A DNA stretch of 64,000 nucleotides from CAZMGT01 sp964565895 (GCA_964565895.1 CAZMGT010000001.1:124001-188000), one strand, 5' to 3'. Positions 27,214 through 37,412 are shown, counted from the first letter of the stretch. Notes: generated by a model not told the origin, from the sequence alone. Translations and numbers: made by a program.

Positions 27214-30200
27214 CGCTGAGCCTCCCCGACAGGTGTGTTTTGCCCCGCGCCGCGGGCGCGCGCAACGGTTGCCTCAGCGCCCGACCACGCTTTGGCCGCG
27301 GGAACGACCTTTCCGCAAAGTTCGGCCAGCCCTTGCAGGGGGTGCGTGGGCAGCTGTTTGACCAAAAGCAGCTCGCGGTGCCCTCCTCCCGCGGTAAACG
27401 CAAGCAGCGCGGCGAGAAACGGCCTATACTCCGGCCACCCCCAAAGCGGCTTCATGCTCGCGGAGCACAGGCCACCTGCAAGCGCCGCGCAGCGCGTTCG
27501 CCCAACCGTTTGCACGGCAGCAAGGCACACCCCGCCGTCGGCGCACAAAAGCTCCACCGCGCCCCCCGCGAGAGCGGCCACGGGCACGCGGTCGAGCACG
27601 ACGCCCTGCGGCGCGGCAAGACCGTCGGTGATCGCGTGGCCCTCTGCGGCAAGAACGACGCTTTGCTGCTCCTCGAGCAGCCACTCCGCCCGCGCGAACA
27701 ACGGGCAGAACGGCTCCAGGGGCGTGCCGCGCCACATGTGCACGCGCCCGTCGAAGACCAGCCCGCAGCCGCCCCGAGCAAGGTCGACGATACGCTGCGT
27801 TGCGCCCGCGGGCAGCGCCGGTCCGTCGGCGGCAGGGGAAAGGACGATAGCCCCGAAGCTCGGGTCGAGGTACTCCTCCGCCCGGTCGAACGGGGCGACC
27901 ACGACCTCCACGCCCAGGGAACGCAGAAAGCGCGTTTTTCGGCGCGCTTCGTCGGTATTCCCCGCGAGCCACAGGACGCGGGCCACTGGCGGCCCGTAGG
28001 GCGCGCTGGCGATGGTCATTAGCTGTTGCGCGCGGTCGAGCACGGCGCCATCGGCGGCGCGAAGCCGCGCGCAGACAAGCAGGGCAGGCCCCTCGGCCTG
28101 CGCGGGGACCTCCGCCGGCAGGTCGATCACTTGCGTAGAGGAAAACGGCGCAAGGTTTATCCCGCGAACCGTAGGCAGGGGAAAGGTTTTGCCCGTGGCG
28201 TCAACAAACCAGAGGTTTACGGAGAGCCCGGGCCTGGGCCGCGAGCTGTTGTTTACCACAGCCAAGGAGAGCCGCGCCGGCCCGCCGGCGACCGCCCACT
28301 CCGTGGGAACAAGCAGACACACGCGCGTCGGCCGCGACGCCTCCTGAAAGGCGTAAAACGCCCCTTTCCTCCCCCCAAACCAGTCGAGCAGCGACGGGGA
28401 AACACAAGGCCAGGGATCGTTTAGCTGAAACCCCCACTCATATCGCACATCTTCCCCGCAAAGAATTCTGTCGAGCCACCAGCGGCAGGCGAAATACTGT
28501 TCCGTGCTGGCCAGGGGCAGCGCTTGCTCAACGTTAGCCAACGGTGGCCCGTGGCGGGCGACGAGGGCCTCAAGCTCCCCGAGGTCTGCCCCGTGGTGCG
28601 CCCATAGGTTGTTAGGCGGCCACTCGCGGCTGGGTGGGATAAACTGCCGAAGGTCCTCAAGCGGCGGGGGAGCTGCAGCGCACAGCTTATCCAGCGGCCC
28701 GCGCGCGGGCGGCCGCTTGCTCGGGTCGCGCCGGTAGGGCAGGAACACGTAGCGCTGCGCGTCCTCCTCCTGGAGCACAGCGCGGGCCTGGGCGATAAGC
28801 GCGCGGTTGTCGCCGTGGTTGGGGTCGAGGTCGTCGCCCGCGCAGTAGGCGACTAGACTGGGGTGGTTGCGCAGCCGCCGGATGTTTTGGCGAAGCGTTT
28901 GGGCAAACAGCGCGCGGTCCGCCGGGCGATAGGTCGTCCCCGCGAGGGGCAGGTCTTGGACAACCATTATCCCCAGTTCGTCGCACAGATCGTAAAACTC
29001 GTCGGTTTCATAAAGCCCGCCGCCCCAAACCTCAAGCAGGCGCACGCCCGCCTGGCACGCGGCGCGCAGGAGCCTCTCGTAGCGCTCGCGTCCCAACCGC
29101 AGCAGAGCATCGCAGGGAACCCAGCGCAGCGCCGGCGCGCGCACGCCGGCAACGCCGTTTATCTCCCAGGCGCAGGTTAGCGGGACGAGCTGTGGCGCGC
29201 CCCCGCCCGGGAGAGGACGGTACGAGGCGAGCATCGGCCGCGCTTTGACAATGCCAAACTGCAGCTCCGCCTTGTCCGAGATCGCCCCGCTGGGGAGGAT
29301 AAGCGCGAGCTTTAGCCGATAGCGCCGCTGCTCGCCCAACCCGCGCGGCCACCACAGTTGCGGCTCGGGGAGCGTCACCGTGGTGTGCGCCTCGGTCGTT
29401 TCGCCGGGGGAAGGGCTTATCGCGACGACAAACGACCGCCCGGGCGCGTCGAACCCCAACGGCTCGATCTCCCCGCGCAGGCGCAGTCCCGCCAGGCCGG
29501 AGGGGCGCGCGTTTATCGCCGCCGAGATGGCCAGCGTGGCGCGCGTGGGGCTGAGATCCTCCACACGAACCGCGGGGCAGTCTATGCGCGCGGGGCCCAC
29601 GCACCGCAAGCGAACGGAGCGCCACAGGCCGATGGGAAAGAGCCGCGGGGCGAAGCTCCAGCCATAGCCCATGGGGTGGACGAGGGCCTTTTGCGCGGCA
29701 GGCGGCCCGGGGTTGGCCACGTGGCCCGCGAGCGGCCAAGCGTCGGGGCAGGTGCGCACGGCTAAGAAGTTCTGCGCGCCATAGCGCAGGTATTGGCTAA
29801 CCTCAAACCGCGCCTGGTGAAACATTCCGTCCCAAGAGCCGATGAGCCGGCCGTTTAGGAAGGCATCGGCGTGGCAGCTTGCCCCGTCGAACTCCAAAAA
29901 CACGCGCCTGCCACGCCAACCTTGCGGCACAGAGAACCAGCGGCAAAACCACCACTCGCGGCTCTCCAGCTCGCGATAGCGCTCCGCCCCGCGGTCGCGG
30001 TAGGGCTCGGGGAGAAGCTGCGCTGCGGCGACCGCAGCGGCTACCGTGCACGGGACGGTGGCCTCGAGCACATAGTCGGGCTTGCTCTGCGCAACGACGG
30101 GCTGACCTGGCGGGTTTTCCTCGGGCAGGTATATCGTGCGCAGAGCGCCCTCGCCCGGGGGCAGGCCACGGAGCAGCCAGGCCCCATTCAGCGAAAGAGA

Positions 30201-33200
30201 TCCGCAGAGCTCCGCGCCCGGCCGCCCCTCGGCGGAAACCTCGGGCGCGGCAAGCCGCTGCTGCAGCAGCCGCGCGTTGCCCCACGAAGCGTCGCCATAT
30301 AGCCAAGGCTTGCCTGTGCTGCGCACGGTAACGAGCTTTAGCTCGTGCACGCCGATAACGTTTGCCACAAGCCGGCGCGGCGGCGTATTCCAGCGCATCT
30401 CGCCGGATTCCACAAGCAGCCGGCCGTCGCCGAAGACCTGAAACTTAACCCGCTCTACGGCGGCGCGCGCCTGGGAGACTTCGCTCGCCCCCTCGAGGTC
30501 AATGCCCACATCGGCCTCGAACAACGAGAATTTGCCCGCGATGTCGTAAACGATCTCGCAGTTGGGGTGTACGCCCAAGCCCTTGTCGTAGGCTCTGCCG
30601 CCAAGGGTAATTTTTCTCCCGGCAAAGCTGCGGTTTATCCCCACGGCGCCTTTTTCGATGCTCACCCTGCGCGGCTGGAGGTCGCTGAGATAGACGAAGT
30701 CGCTCGCCGCCTCTGCGGCGCTTGCCTGGGGCAGCTCGCGCACGAGAGCCCCCCGCCGCAGGCGTTCGTCGCCAAACCACATTGTCTCCGGGCAAAGCCG
30801 CCAGTGCGCGTCGAAAAAGCCGACCACGAGGAAGGTCTCCGGGCTATAGGTGCGGTCGTCGAAAACGGCAAAGTCGAACCAGTTGCGGTTGCTAAACACG
30901 CCCCAGTCGAACCAGTTGCCAAACCGCGTGGCGATGTCGCGCATCGCCCGCGCGCTGACCCCGGCAAAGAGCACGACGTAGCGCTCGGGGTTTAGCGGGT
31001 TGGGATAGATGAGCTTAACGCCGACATCTGGCCCGGCGAAGCGCCTCTGCCCGACAACCACGGCATCGCGCTCGATGCGAATGGGCAGGCGCGCGTTTAC
31101 TTGCGCGGCGATTTTGTTTGAGCTTGGCCCGCCAAAGAGGACGAGGTTCGACTGCGCGATATCCTCCTCGGTGACCTCGTAGTCGTATTTAATACGCGCC
31201 GTGCCCTGGGCCCAGCGCGCCCAGTGCTCGGCGACCTTTTTTGCCTGTTCCTCGTTTACGCGCTTTGCCTCGTCGTCGTCGCCGGAGGCCCCAATAACCA
31301 AAAGAAAGCGCTCCAGGAAGGCATCCTCAATCGGCCCCTCAAGCCCCGCGCGTTTGTGCAGACCCGACTGCGGCTGGGCGTCGAGATCGACGACCAACAC
31401 GCCGCTCTGCGGCGGCTTGCCGCTGAAGCTTGCCGCGCCGTTGGTTATGACAGTAATCGGCTGCGTTAGGTCAACGAGTCTGCCGCTTAAAAATAAGGTA
31501 TAGCGGGCGACGTTTTCCGCGCGCACATCGATCGTCTGCCCCCGCACCTGTGCATCGAGGACGGCGTAGCTCAGCCAGCGTCTCAGGCGGTCGATGCGCG
31601 CCCAATATGCGCGGCCGTGCCTCAGCCGCGCGGTTTTGATCGTCACGTGCTTGGGCCAGGGCTCGCGCACCTTGTTCTCCAGCCAACGGGTAATGCTCAG
31701 GAACGTCTCTGTGGGAAAGCCGCCGTGCTTTTTCCCCTGCTGCTCGTCGTAAAAGACGGGATAGCCAAGCCCGCGCAGCTTGCGCACGATCGTCCGCGAG
31801 TGCTCCACGGGAACAACGTCGTCGTCGCTCCCGTGGACGCAGTAGACGGGGAGGTTGCGCAGGTTTTCGGCAAACGTTATCGCATCCTCGCAGTCCTCAA
31901 GAAAGCCCTTAATCGCGGAAAGCGGCGTTGTCTCGCGCTCGCCCCACAGCCACTTCTCCTCCCACACGTGGTGGTTGGTATTGCCCATGAGAGGGACGAG
32001 CGCCGCAAACAGGTGCGGGTAGTGCACGCCGAGGTGCCATGTCCCCGTCCCGCCCATCGAGCCGCCGTGTAGATAGATGCGCTTTGCGTCTACGTTGTAG
32101 TCGCGGCGCACCTCGGCGATAGCGCGCAGGACGTCAACCTCGCCCCACGCCTTGTAGTCCGTATTGCCGCGGCCTTGCGGCCAAAGGACAAGCCACTTGC
32201 GCCACGGCGGCCGCGGCGGGTTTTCGCTATAGCGTCCGCCGAAGCCGTGAAGGACGACAAGCAGCGGAAAAGGCTCCTCGCCGGTATACTCCTCGGGAAC
32301 CCATACGGAATACGGCTGGCGGGAGTCATCGAGCGCCGAGCGGTAGGCCTTAACGACAACCCCCCTGCGCCAGCGCAGGGGGTCGCGCCGCTGCTCTAGC
32401 TCGTTGAGTGCCGCTTGGAGCTGGTCGAGTTGGCGCTGAAGCACATCCGGCTCGGCGCGCACGATGCGCTTGTCCGCGTCGTTTACCCAGCGCGTCAGCC
32501 GTTCCACATGCGGCCAGAGCGACGGACCATAGCTGCACACAGCGAGGTCTTTCGGGTCATACGGAGCGTTCAGGTAGCTCTCCGCGCGCCAGCGCAGGCC
32601 GTCGAGCTGGGCGTGGAGAACGGCGTAAGCCTCGCCGAGGACGCGCAACTGCCGGCTCGCCTGCCAAACGACCTTTCCCCGCGCGTCGCGCACCTCGACG
32701 TTGACGGAAAACGTTCTGTCCCGCCCTGGGGGCACGCGCCACGCCTCCCTCAGCCCGCGCCATGGGTCCTCGCGCCAAAAGCGCATGTCCTTCTTGCCCA
32801 CCCGGCGCCCGCGCTCGTCGGTGACGATAAAGCGCGCGAAAAACGGGCCCCAGCCCAGCGGCGCGCCGCTGATTAGCGTTACCTGCGCCTGCTCCCCCGC
32901 TTTGTAGTAGGTCTTGCTTAAAGAAAGCGCAACCACCGCGCCGATATAGCGCGTGAGGTCGTCGTAGGGAGGGGCTTGGAGCAGCGCCACACGCCCCACG
33001 GGTTGGGGAACGCTGAGAGCCAAGGGCTGCTCTTCGCCAAGCTCGGGCAATGTGCCGTAGAGAAGATCGCCGCCATAGGGGCGCTGACCCGCGAGCAACA
33101 GCGAACGCTCATCGGGCACGGGCCAGCCCCAAGCGAGTTTCGCCCGCCGCGTGCGCATGGGGTTGTCGAAGTCGTGCACCCTAAGCCCCAGGGAGAACTC

Positions 33201-33752
33201 CACGCCGGGCTCTGCCGCGCCGGCGAAAAGCATGGCCCAGGGAAGGGCGAGCTCCAGGGTATATCCGCCGCCGCTTCTGATATACCGCCCGCGGGCGCCA
33301 GAGAACGCCGTTGCCGTTGCTACGTCGAGCACGAGGCATTCGTTGTTTGCACCGGCGGGGCTTGCGAAGAGATGGCACAGGGCCTGGGTCGTGGGCAGCG
33401 GGGGCGAGATGACTATCTCCAAGCCGTCGTTGCGCGCCTGGGGCCCCTGCTCGCCGACGATTACGTTTTTGTCCCACACTTGGGCGGCGATGTAGAGGGA
33501 GGCGCTCGTCCATGCGAGGTAGATGCGCGCGGAAAGGTCGGCGCTGCCGTTCCAGCGTTGGTCGAAAAGCGCCTGCTTTGCGGAGTTAAGGGGAATGTAA
33601 GGCAGCGCGGCCCACTCATCGAGAGCGCCGTCGAGGCGCAACGTGCTCGGCGCGGGAAGGCAGGGAAAAGCGCACCCCTGTTCCGCGCTCCAACTCGCGG
33701 ATATGGTGCCGAGAACACACAGGGCAGCCGCAGCTAGGACAAAGCGCTTCAT
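27210..33752 (-). CDS. Giant secreted CBM9 / esterase / NPCBM / GH2-like fusion protein
   Basis: A 2180-residue exported protein (signal 1-22). Domains in order: CBM9-like (about 30-210; LRLDGALDEWAALPYIPL); alpha/beta-hydrolase esterase (about 440-690) with GGSMGG (Ser565), HGSDDD (Asp643-645) and GKKHGG (His676); NPCBM (about 1017-1169; GINRSFAGRKITLGGRAYDK, GLGVHP); a GH2 beta-mannosidase/glucosaminidase-like portion (about 1190-1830; NHPSLVAYCAGDDLDP, WGFQLNDPWPCVSPSLLDW); and a Rossmann/GATase-like tail (about 1890-2150). In the GH2 part the usual G-N-E acid/base motif is GDD, and the expected SEFG-type nucleophile segment reads LDKLCAAAPPP, so catalysis there is doubtful. It probably removes ester groups and binds or trims a decorated glycan. 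Confidence 0.8.
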   Translation of the reverse strand: MKRFVLAAAALCVLGTISASWSAEQGCAFPCLPAPSTLRLDGALDEWAALPYIPLNSAKQALFDQRWNGSADLSARIYLAWTSASLYIAAQVWDKNVIVGEQGPQARNDGLEIVISPPLPTTQALCHLFASPAGANNECLVLDVATATAFSGARGRYIRSGGGYTLELALPWAMLFAGAAEPGVEFSLGLRVHDFDNPMRTRRAKLAWGWPVPDERSLLLAGQRPYGGDLLYGTLPELGEEQPLALSVPQPVGRVALLQAPPYDDLTRYIGAVVALSLSKTYYKAGEQAQVTLISGAPLGWGPFFARFIVTDERGRRVGKKDMRFWREDPWRGLREAWRVPPGRDRTFSVNVEVRDARGKVVWQASRQLRVLGEAYAVLHAQLDGLRWRAESYLNAPYDPKDLAVCSYGPSLWPHVERLTRWVNDADKRIVRAEPDVLQRQLDQLQAALNELEQRRDPLRWRRGVVVKAYRSALDDSRQPYSVWVPEEYTGEEPFPLLVVLHGFGGRYSENPPRPPWRKWLVLWPQGRGNTDYKAWGEVDVLRAIAEVRRDYNVDAKRIYLHGGSMGGTGTWHLGVHYPHLFAALVPLMGNTNHHVWEEKWLWGERETTPLSAIKGFLEDCEDAITFAENLRNLPVYCVHGSDDDVVPVEHSRTIVRKLRGLGYPVFYDEQQGKKHGGFPTETFLSITRWLENKVREPWPKHVTIKTARLRHGRAYWARIDRLRRWLSYAVLDAQVRGQTIDVRAENVARYTLFLSGRLVDLTQPITVITNGAASFSGKPPQSGVLVVDLDAQPQSGLHKRAGLEGPIEDAFLERFLLVIGASGDDDEAKRVNEEQAKKVAEHWARWAQGTARIKYDYEVTEEDIAQSNLVLFGGPSSNKIAAQVNARLPIRIERDAVVVGQRRFAGPDVGVKLIYPNPLNPERYVVLFAGVSARAMRDIATRFGNWFDWGVFSNRNWFDFAVFDDRTYSPETFLVVGFFDAHWRLCPETMWFGDERLRRGALVRELPQASAAEAASDFVYLSDLQPRRVSIEKGAVGINRSFAGRKITLGGRAYDKGLGVHPNCEIVYDIAGKFSLFEADVGIDLEGASEVSQARAAVERVKFQVFGDGRLLVESGEMRWNTPPRRLVANVIGVHELKLVTVRSTGKPWLYGDASWGNARLLQQRLAAPEVSAEGRPGAELCGSLSLNGAWLLRGLPPGEGALRTIYLPEENPPGQPVVAQSKPDYVLEATVPCTVAAAVAAAQLLPEPYRDRGAERYRELESREWWFCRWFSVPQGWRGRRVFLEFDGASCHADAFLNGRLIGSWDGMFHQARFEVSQYLRYGAQNFLAVRTCPDAWPLAGHVANPGPPAAQKALVHPMGYGWSFAPRLFPIGLWRSVRLRCVGPARIDCPAVRVEDLSPTRATLAISAAINARPSGLAGLRLRGEIEPLGFDAPGRSFVVAISPSPGETTEAHTTVTLPEPQLWWPRGLGEQRRYRLKLALILPSGAISDKAELQFGIVKARPMLASYRPLPGGGAPQLVPLTCAWEINGVAGVRAPALRWVPCDALLRLGRERYERLLRAACQAGVRLLEVWGGGLYETDEFYDLCDELGIMVVQDLPLAGTTYRPADRALFAQTLRQNIRRLRNHPSLVAYCAGDDLDPNHGDNRALIAQARAVLQEEDAQRYVFLPYRRDPSKRPPARGPLDKLCAAAPPPLEDLRQFIPPSREWPPNNLWAHHGADLGELEALVARHGPPLANVEQALPLASTEQYFACRWWLDRILCGEDVRYEWGFQLNDPWPCVSPSLLDWFGGRKGAFYAFQEASRPTRVCLLVPTEWAVAGGPARLSLAVVNNSSRPRPGLSVNLWFVDATGKTFPLPTVRGINLAPFSSTQVIDLPAEVPAQAEGPALLVCARLRAADGAVLDRAQQLMTIASAPYGPPVARVLWLAGNTDEARRKTRFLRSLGVEVVVAPFDRAEEYLDPSFGAIVLSPAADGPALPAGATQRIVDLARGGCGLVFDGRVHMWRGTPLEPFCPLFARAEWLLEEQQSVVLAAEGHAITDGLAAPQGVVLDRVPVAALAGGAVELLCADGGVCLAAVQTVGRTRCAALAGGLCSASMKPLWGWPEYRPFLAALLAFTAGGGHRELLLVKQLPTHPLQGLAELCGKVVPAAKAWSGAEATVARARGAGQNTPVGEAQR

Positions 33753-33935
33753 CGGGCAAGCTCGCCTGGCCTCGCTCGGAAAAAGCTACATCGTGCAGTT
33801 CGTTCCCTTACGCAGGAGCCCCTCTGTCGCGCGCACAGTTGCCTAAGGGCAGCGCGGCGAAGGGCAAGCGCGAGCGCGGCGAGAATGCCGCTGCCACGTC
33901 GCCGGGAGGCAAACCGTTCGCGGAAAGGAGGCCCC
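33753..33935. promoter_or_regulatory. Divergent intergenic region between the giant fusion gene and a transporter
   Basis: This 183-bp region separates two diverging glycan-utilisation transcription units. AAAGGAGG (33925-33932) is a very strong Shine-Dalgarno 3 nt before the transporter ATG at 33936. I could not identify a confident -35/-10 pair on either strand. Confidence 0.4.
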
Positions 33936-35954
33936 ATGTCCCAGGCGCCGCGCCTGCCGGAGAGCGAACGCGACGAGCGCCAGCCGGGCCAACGCCCAGA
34001 GCCCCAGCCCAGGGTTGCCGTAAGTCCCGTTGCTGTGGTTGTCGGCGCAGGGTTGGTTGCCGCGTATTGCTTAATTTTTTGGCGCGCGCAAACGGTGCTC
34101 GGCAAGTCCATTGCCGGCGGCCTGCCCCCGGTATGGGCTGTGCTTGCTCTGCTCATGTTCAGCGTTTTGCGCCCCGTGTGGCGGCGCATTCCCGTCCTCC
34201 GCCGGCTAACCACGCGCAGCATCCTCGTCGTTTACGCTCTGTTTATGATCGGCTGTCGGTTTATGGGCGTGGAGCAGTCGCTGCACTACGCGCTTTTGCC
34301 GCATTACCTGGCCGAGACGGACTCGCGCATGGCCGAGGCGCGCGAGCTTTTGCCGTGCTGGTGGGTTCCCCGCGCGCCGGAGACAATCGCCATTGACTTT
34401 TACGAAGGCCGGCCGGACGGCGTGGTGGACTGGGGCGTTTGGCTGCGGCCCATTGCCGTGTGGTCGGGGTTTTTGCTCTCCTGTCTCGTTATGGCCTATT
34501 GCGCCTATGCCCTATTTTACCGCCAGTGGACGCGCTACGAGCGGCTGTCGTATCCGTTCTTGCAACTGCCGTTGCAAATTCTTCCCCTGGAGGACGGCAG
34601 CGCGCATCGCCTGCGCGACATAAAGCTCTTCGCCTGCGGCTTCGCCCTTGTCGCCGCGTTTCACACGATAAACATTTTGCATGCGTTTAACCCCTCGCTT
34701 CCGGGGACAGGGGCGTTCATTAGCCTTAATCCCCTGCTTACGGAGCGCCCGTGGGATGCCCTGCGCCCGCTGACGGTGGTGTTTAAGTTCGACATTTTGG
34801 GTTTTGCCTATCTCATTCCGGCAGAGGTCAGCCTGTCCGCGGTGCTCAGCTTTTTCACGGCGAAGTTCGCCAAGCTCATCGCGGTAACGACCGGCCGCGA
34901 CAGCGCCGGCTTCCCGTTTTTCGCCCAGCTCGTCGTCGGGGGCTACGTCGCGCTTACCGCGCACCTGGTCTGGGTCGCCCGCAGACATCTCAAGCGCGCG
35001 GCAAGGCTCGCCTTCTCCCGGGGAATCTCGCCCGAGGAAGAGGAAAACCCAATGTCCTATCGCGCGGCGCTGTTTGGCTTTTTCGGCGCGGTTGCCCTAA
35101 ACATGGCGTTTCTCATGGCCTCCGGCATCCACGCCGTCGCGGGCGGAATGTGGCTTATTTTGCTCCTCGTATTCCTCATCGTCACCCAGCGCGCCCGCGC
35201 CGAGGTGGGCGTGCCCATCCACACCCTGCACCCCGTGCGCTGGGAGTATCTGACGATTCCCGCGCTGCTCGGGCCAAAGCGCCTGCTAGATTGGTTTGGC
35301 CTGCGTAGCTGCGAGGCCCTCGCTGGGCTTTCGTTTCTCCCGAGCTGGGGGCTGGGCATTGGCACGGGGCTGCACGCCGAGGCCATCCGCCTGTGCGACC
35401 TCGCTGGCGTACGCCTGCGCTCCACAGCGCTGCCCGCGCTCATCGCCGCCGCCGTGGGCGTGGTTACTATGCACATTATGCTCGTCTCCGCGTCCTACGA
35501 ATATGGCTGGCTCAGCCTGGGGTTTCGCAATGCCTTGCAAAACCCCGTAGACTCCGGCCCCCTGCGCACGGAGTACGCCAAGCCTATCGACTGGCAAGTC
35601 TCCGCGCCAACGGTTAACCGTGGCGAGCAGATTGCTTTTCTCGTCGGCGCCGCGGTAACTGTGGCGCTCATTCTGGTGCGCCATGTGTGGCTGCGCTTTC
35701 CCGTTCATCCCCTCGGGGCGCTGCTCGGGCTTGTCCCCGGAACAAACTCGCCGCACTGGATGCCCCTTTTGGTCGCGGGGACGCTTAAGCGAATAATCTA
35801 CAACCTCGGCGGCCTGTCGCTTTACCGGACGACGGTGCCCTTTTTCGTCGGCTTGGGCGTGGGGCACTTCATCGTCGGCGGTGCGTTCTGGGGCGCGCTG
35901 ACCATGGTGATCCCCGAGGACGTTGCAAGCTCATATATGGTCTGGTTCGGCTAG
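33936..35954 (+). CDS. DUF6785/DUF6784-type (OPT-like) membrane transporter
   Basis: I chose the ATG at 33936 over an in-frame one at 33885 because AAAGGAGG sits just upstream. The 672-residue protein has a polar, Pro/Arg-rich N-terminal tail of about 35 residues and then many membrane segments. The shared family pieces are ERLSYPFLQLPLQI, LIPAEVSLSAVLSFF, ARAEVGVPIHTLHPV and a C-terminal FPVHPLGALLG...GLSLYRTTVPFFVGLGVG. It is a paralogue of the protein at 21.8 kb and of the pseudogene at 17.9 kb. The sulfatase-like gene follows 106 bp downstream on the same strand, suggesting a shared uptake and processing route. Confidence 0.8.
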   Translation: MSQAPRLPESERDERQPGQRPEPQPRVAVSPVAVVVGAGLVAAYCLIFWRAQTVLGKSIAGGLPPVWAVLALLMFSVLRPVWRRIPVLRRLTTRSILVVYALFMIGCRFMGVEQSLHYALLPHYLAETDSRMAEARELLPCWWVPRAPETIAIDFYEGRPDGVVDWGVWLRPIAVWSGFLLSCLVMAYCAYALFYRQWTRYERLSYPFLQLPLQILPLEDGSAHRLRDIKLFACGFALVAAFHTINILHAFNPSLPGTGAFISLNPLLTERPWDALRPLTVVFKFDILGFAYLIPAEVSLSAVLSFFTAKFAKLIAVTTGRDSAGFPFFAQLVVGGYVALTAHLVWVARRHLKRAARLAFSRGISPEEEENPMSYRAALFGFFGAVALNMAFLMASGIHAVAGGMWLILLLVFLIVTQRARAEVGVPIHTLHPVRWEYLTIPALLGPKRLLDWFGLRSCEALAGLSFLPSWGLGIGTGLHAEAIRLCDLAGVRLRSTALPALIAAAVGVVTMHIMLVSASYEYGWLSLGFRNALQNPVDSGPLRTEYAKPIDWQVSAPTVNRGEQIAFLVGAAVTVALILVRHVWLRFPVHPLGALLGLVPGTNSPHWMPLLVAGTLKRIIYNLGGLSLYRTTVPFFVGLGVGHFIVGGAFWGALTMVIPEDVASSYMVWFG

Positions 35955-36060
35955 CTCGGCTGCTCGACGGCGACAGGAAGAAGGGCTGGCCACATGGAAC
36001 AAGGGAAACACAGCGCGCGCAAGAGCGCCTTTGCGCGCTTGGCAAAGAGGGGAGAGAGGA

Positions 36061-37395
36061 ATGTTGAACCTAATCGTCATCTGCTCGGACACTTTTCGCG
36101 CGGACTGCTTGGGCTGCTTCGGCAACTACTCCGTAGACACGCCGTGCTTGGACCTTCTCGCCGACGACGGCGTGGTGTTCGAAAACGCCTATGCCGACGC
36201 CCTGCCTACAATTCCCGCGCGCCGGGTATATTTTACGGGCAAGTCGCTCTTGCCGTTTGCCCTGCGCGAGACGAAAGACGGGCGCAAGGTCCGCGTTAAC
36301 CCTTGGGCCCCGCTCCGGCCCGAAGATGTTACGCTTGCCCAAGTCCTCGCCGACAACGGCTATGTTTGCGGATTCATTACCGACGTCTACCACTACTTTA
36401 AGCCGGACATGAACCTCCATCGCGGGTTTACCTCGTGGCAGTGGATTCGCGGCCAAGAGCACGACCTATATAAAAGCGGCCCGCGGGCGCGGTATAACCC
36501 CAAGGACTACATGCCGCGCCACCTGTGGAACGAGCAATACGACGCGCTGACCAGGCAGTACTTGATGAACCTTCAAGGCCCGCCCACCGAGGACGACTAC
36601 TTTGTCGCCCAAGTGTGTCGCGCTGGCATTCAGTGGCTCGAGGAGAACGCTGAGCAAAAGCCGTTTTTCCTGTGGCTCGATATGTTCGATCCCCACGAGC
36701 CATGGGACCCGCCCAAGCGCTACCGCGACATGTACTACGACAACTATCCCTGCGAGAGATTCATCTTTGGCTACGGTGCGCGGCAAAAGGACATTAAGCC
36801 CGAGGATATCCCGGCCATTCGCGGGCTGTACTATGGCGAAGTCACTTTTGTGGACAGGTGGATCGGCAGGTTCCTCGAGCGCGTGGACGACCTAGATCTC
36901 TTCGACGACACAGTAATAGTATTCCTCAACGATCATGGGACGTGTCTCGGTGAAGAAGGAGTGGTGCAGAAGACGGGTATGCTCCTGCACCCGTATATTA
37001 ATCAGATACCACTAATTATCCGCCACCCCAGCGGCGAGTATTCGGGAAAAAGAGTGCGTGGGCTAGTTTCCGCGGCAGATATTATGCCCACGCTGCTTGC
37101 TCTACTCGACATCGAGCCGCCTCCCGGCGTTACAGGGCAAAATGTCTGGCCCTTGGTTACCGGAAAGAAGCGGCGGATACATCGCGTCGTGCATACGGGA
37201 TTTGGCGCATATGCCTCTGTGCGCGACTTAAAGTGGAATTATATTGTCAACTACGACAACCCGGAGGCCGAGCCAGGCCCGCGGTTATATGATCTGACAG
37301 ACGACCCGGGAGAGACAAAAAACGTCGTCTCCAAGCATCGCGACGTGGCAAAGCGCATGCAGCAGCACATCGATGAGCTGTGGCACGCGGAGTGA
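36061..37395 (+). CDS. Leaderless sulfatase-like hydrolase with Thr in the nucleophile position
   Basis: The ATG at 36061 follows GGGGAGAGAGG, giving 444 residues with no signal peptide; longer in-frame readings are Arg-rich and unlikely. It is a close relative of the protein at 13.8 kb: SDTFRADCLGCFGN metal motif, TIPAR at residues 50-54 where C/S-x-P-x-R is expected, and NDHGTCLGEEG with Glu instead of the second His. The leaderless form suggests a cytoplasmic substrate, perhaps a product imported by the transporter encoded just upstream. GC content falls to roughly 46% at 36901-37020, far below neighbouring sequence. Confidence 0.75.
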   Translation: MLNLIVICSDTFRADCLGCFGNYSVDTPCLDLLADDGVVFENAYADALPTIPARRVYFTGKSLLPFALRETKDGRKVRVNPWAPLRPEDVTLAQVLADNGYVCGFITDVYHYFKPDMNLHRGFTSWQWIRGQEHDLYKSGPRARYNPKDYMPRHLWNEQYDALTRQYLMNLQGPPTEDDYFVAQVCRAGIQWLEENAEQKPFFLWLDMFDPHEPWDPPKRYRDMYYDNYPCERFIFGYGARQKDIKPEDIPAIRGLYYGEVTFVDRWIGRFLERVDDLDLFDDTVIVFLNDHGTCLGEEGVVQKTGMLLHPYINQIPLIIRHPSGEYSGKRVRGLVSAADIMPTLLALLDIEPPPGVTGQNVWPLVTGKKRRIHRVVHTGFGAYASVRDLKWNYIVNYDNPEAEPGPRLYDLTDDPGETKNVVSKHRDVAKRMQQHIDELWHAE

Positions 37396-37412
37396 ACCTT
37401 ACCACCACCAGG

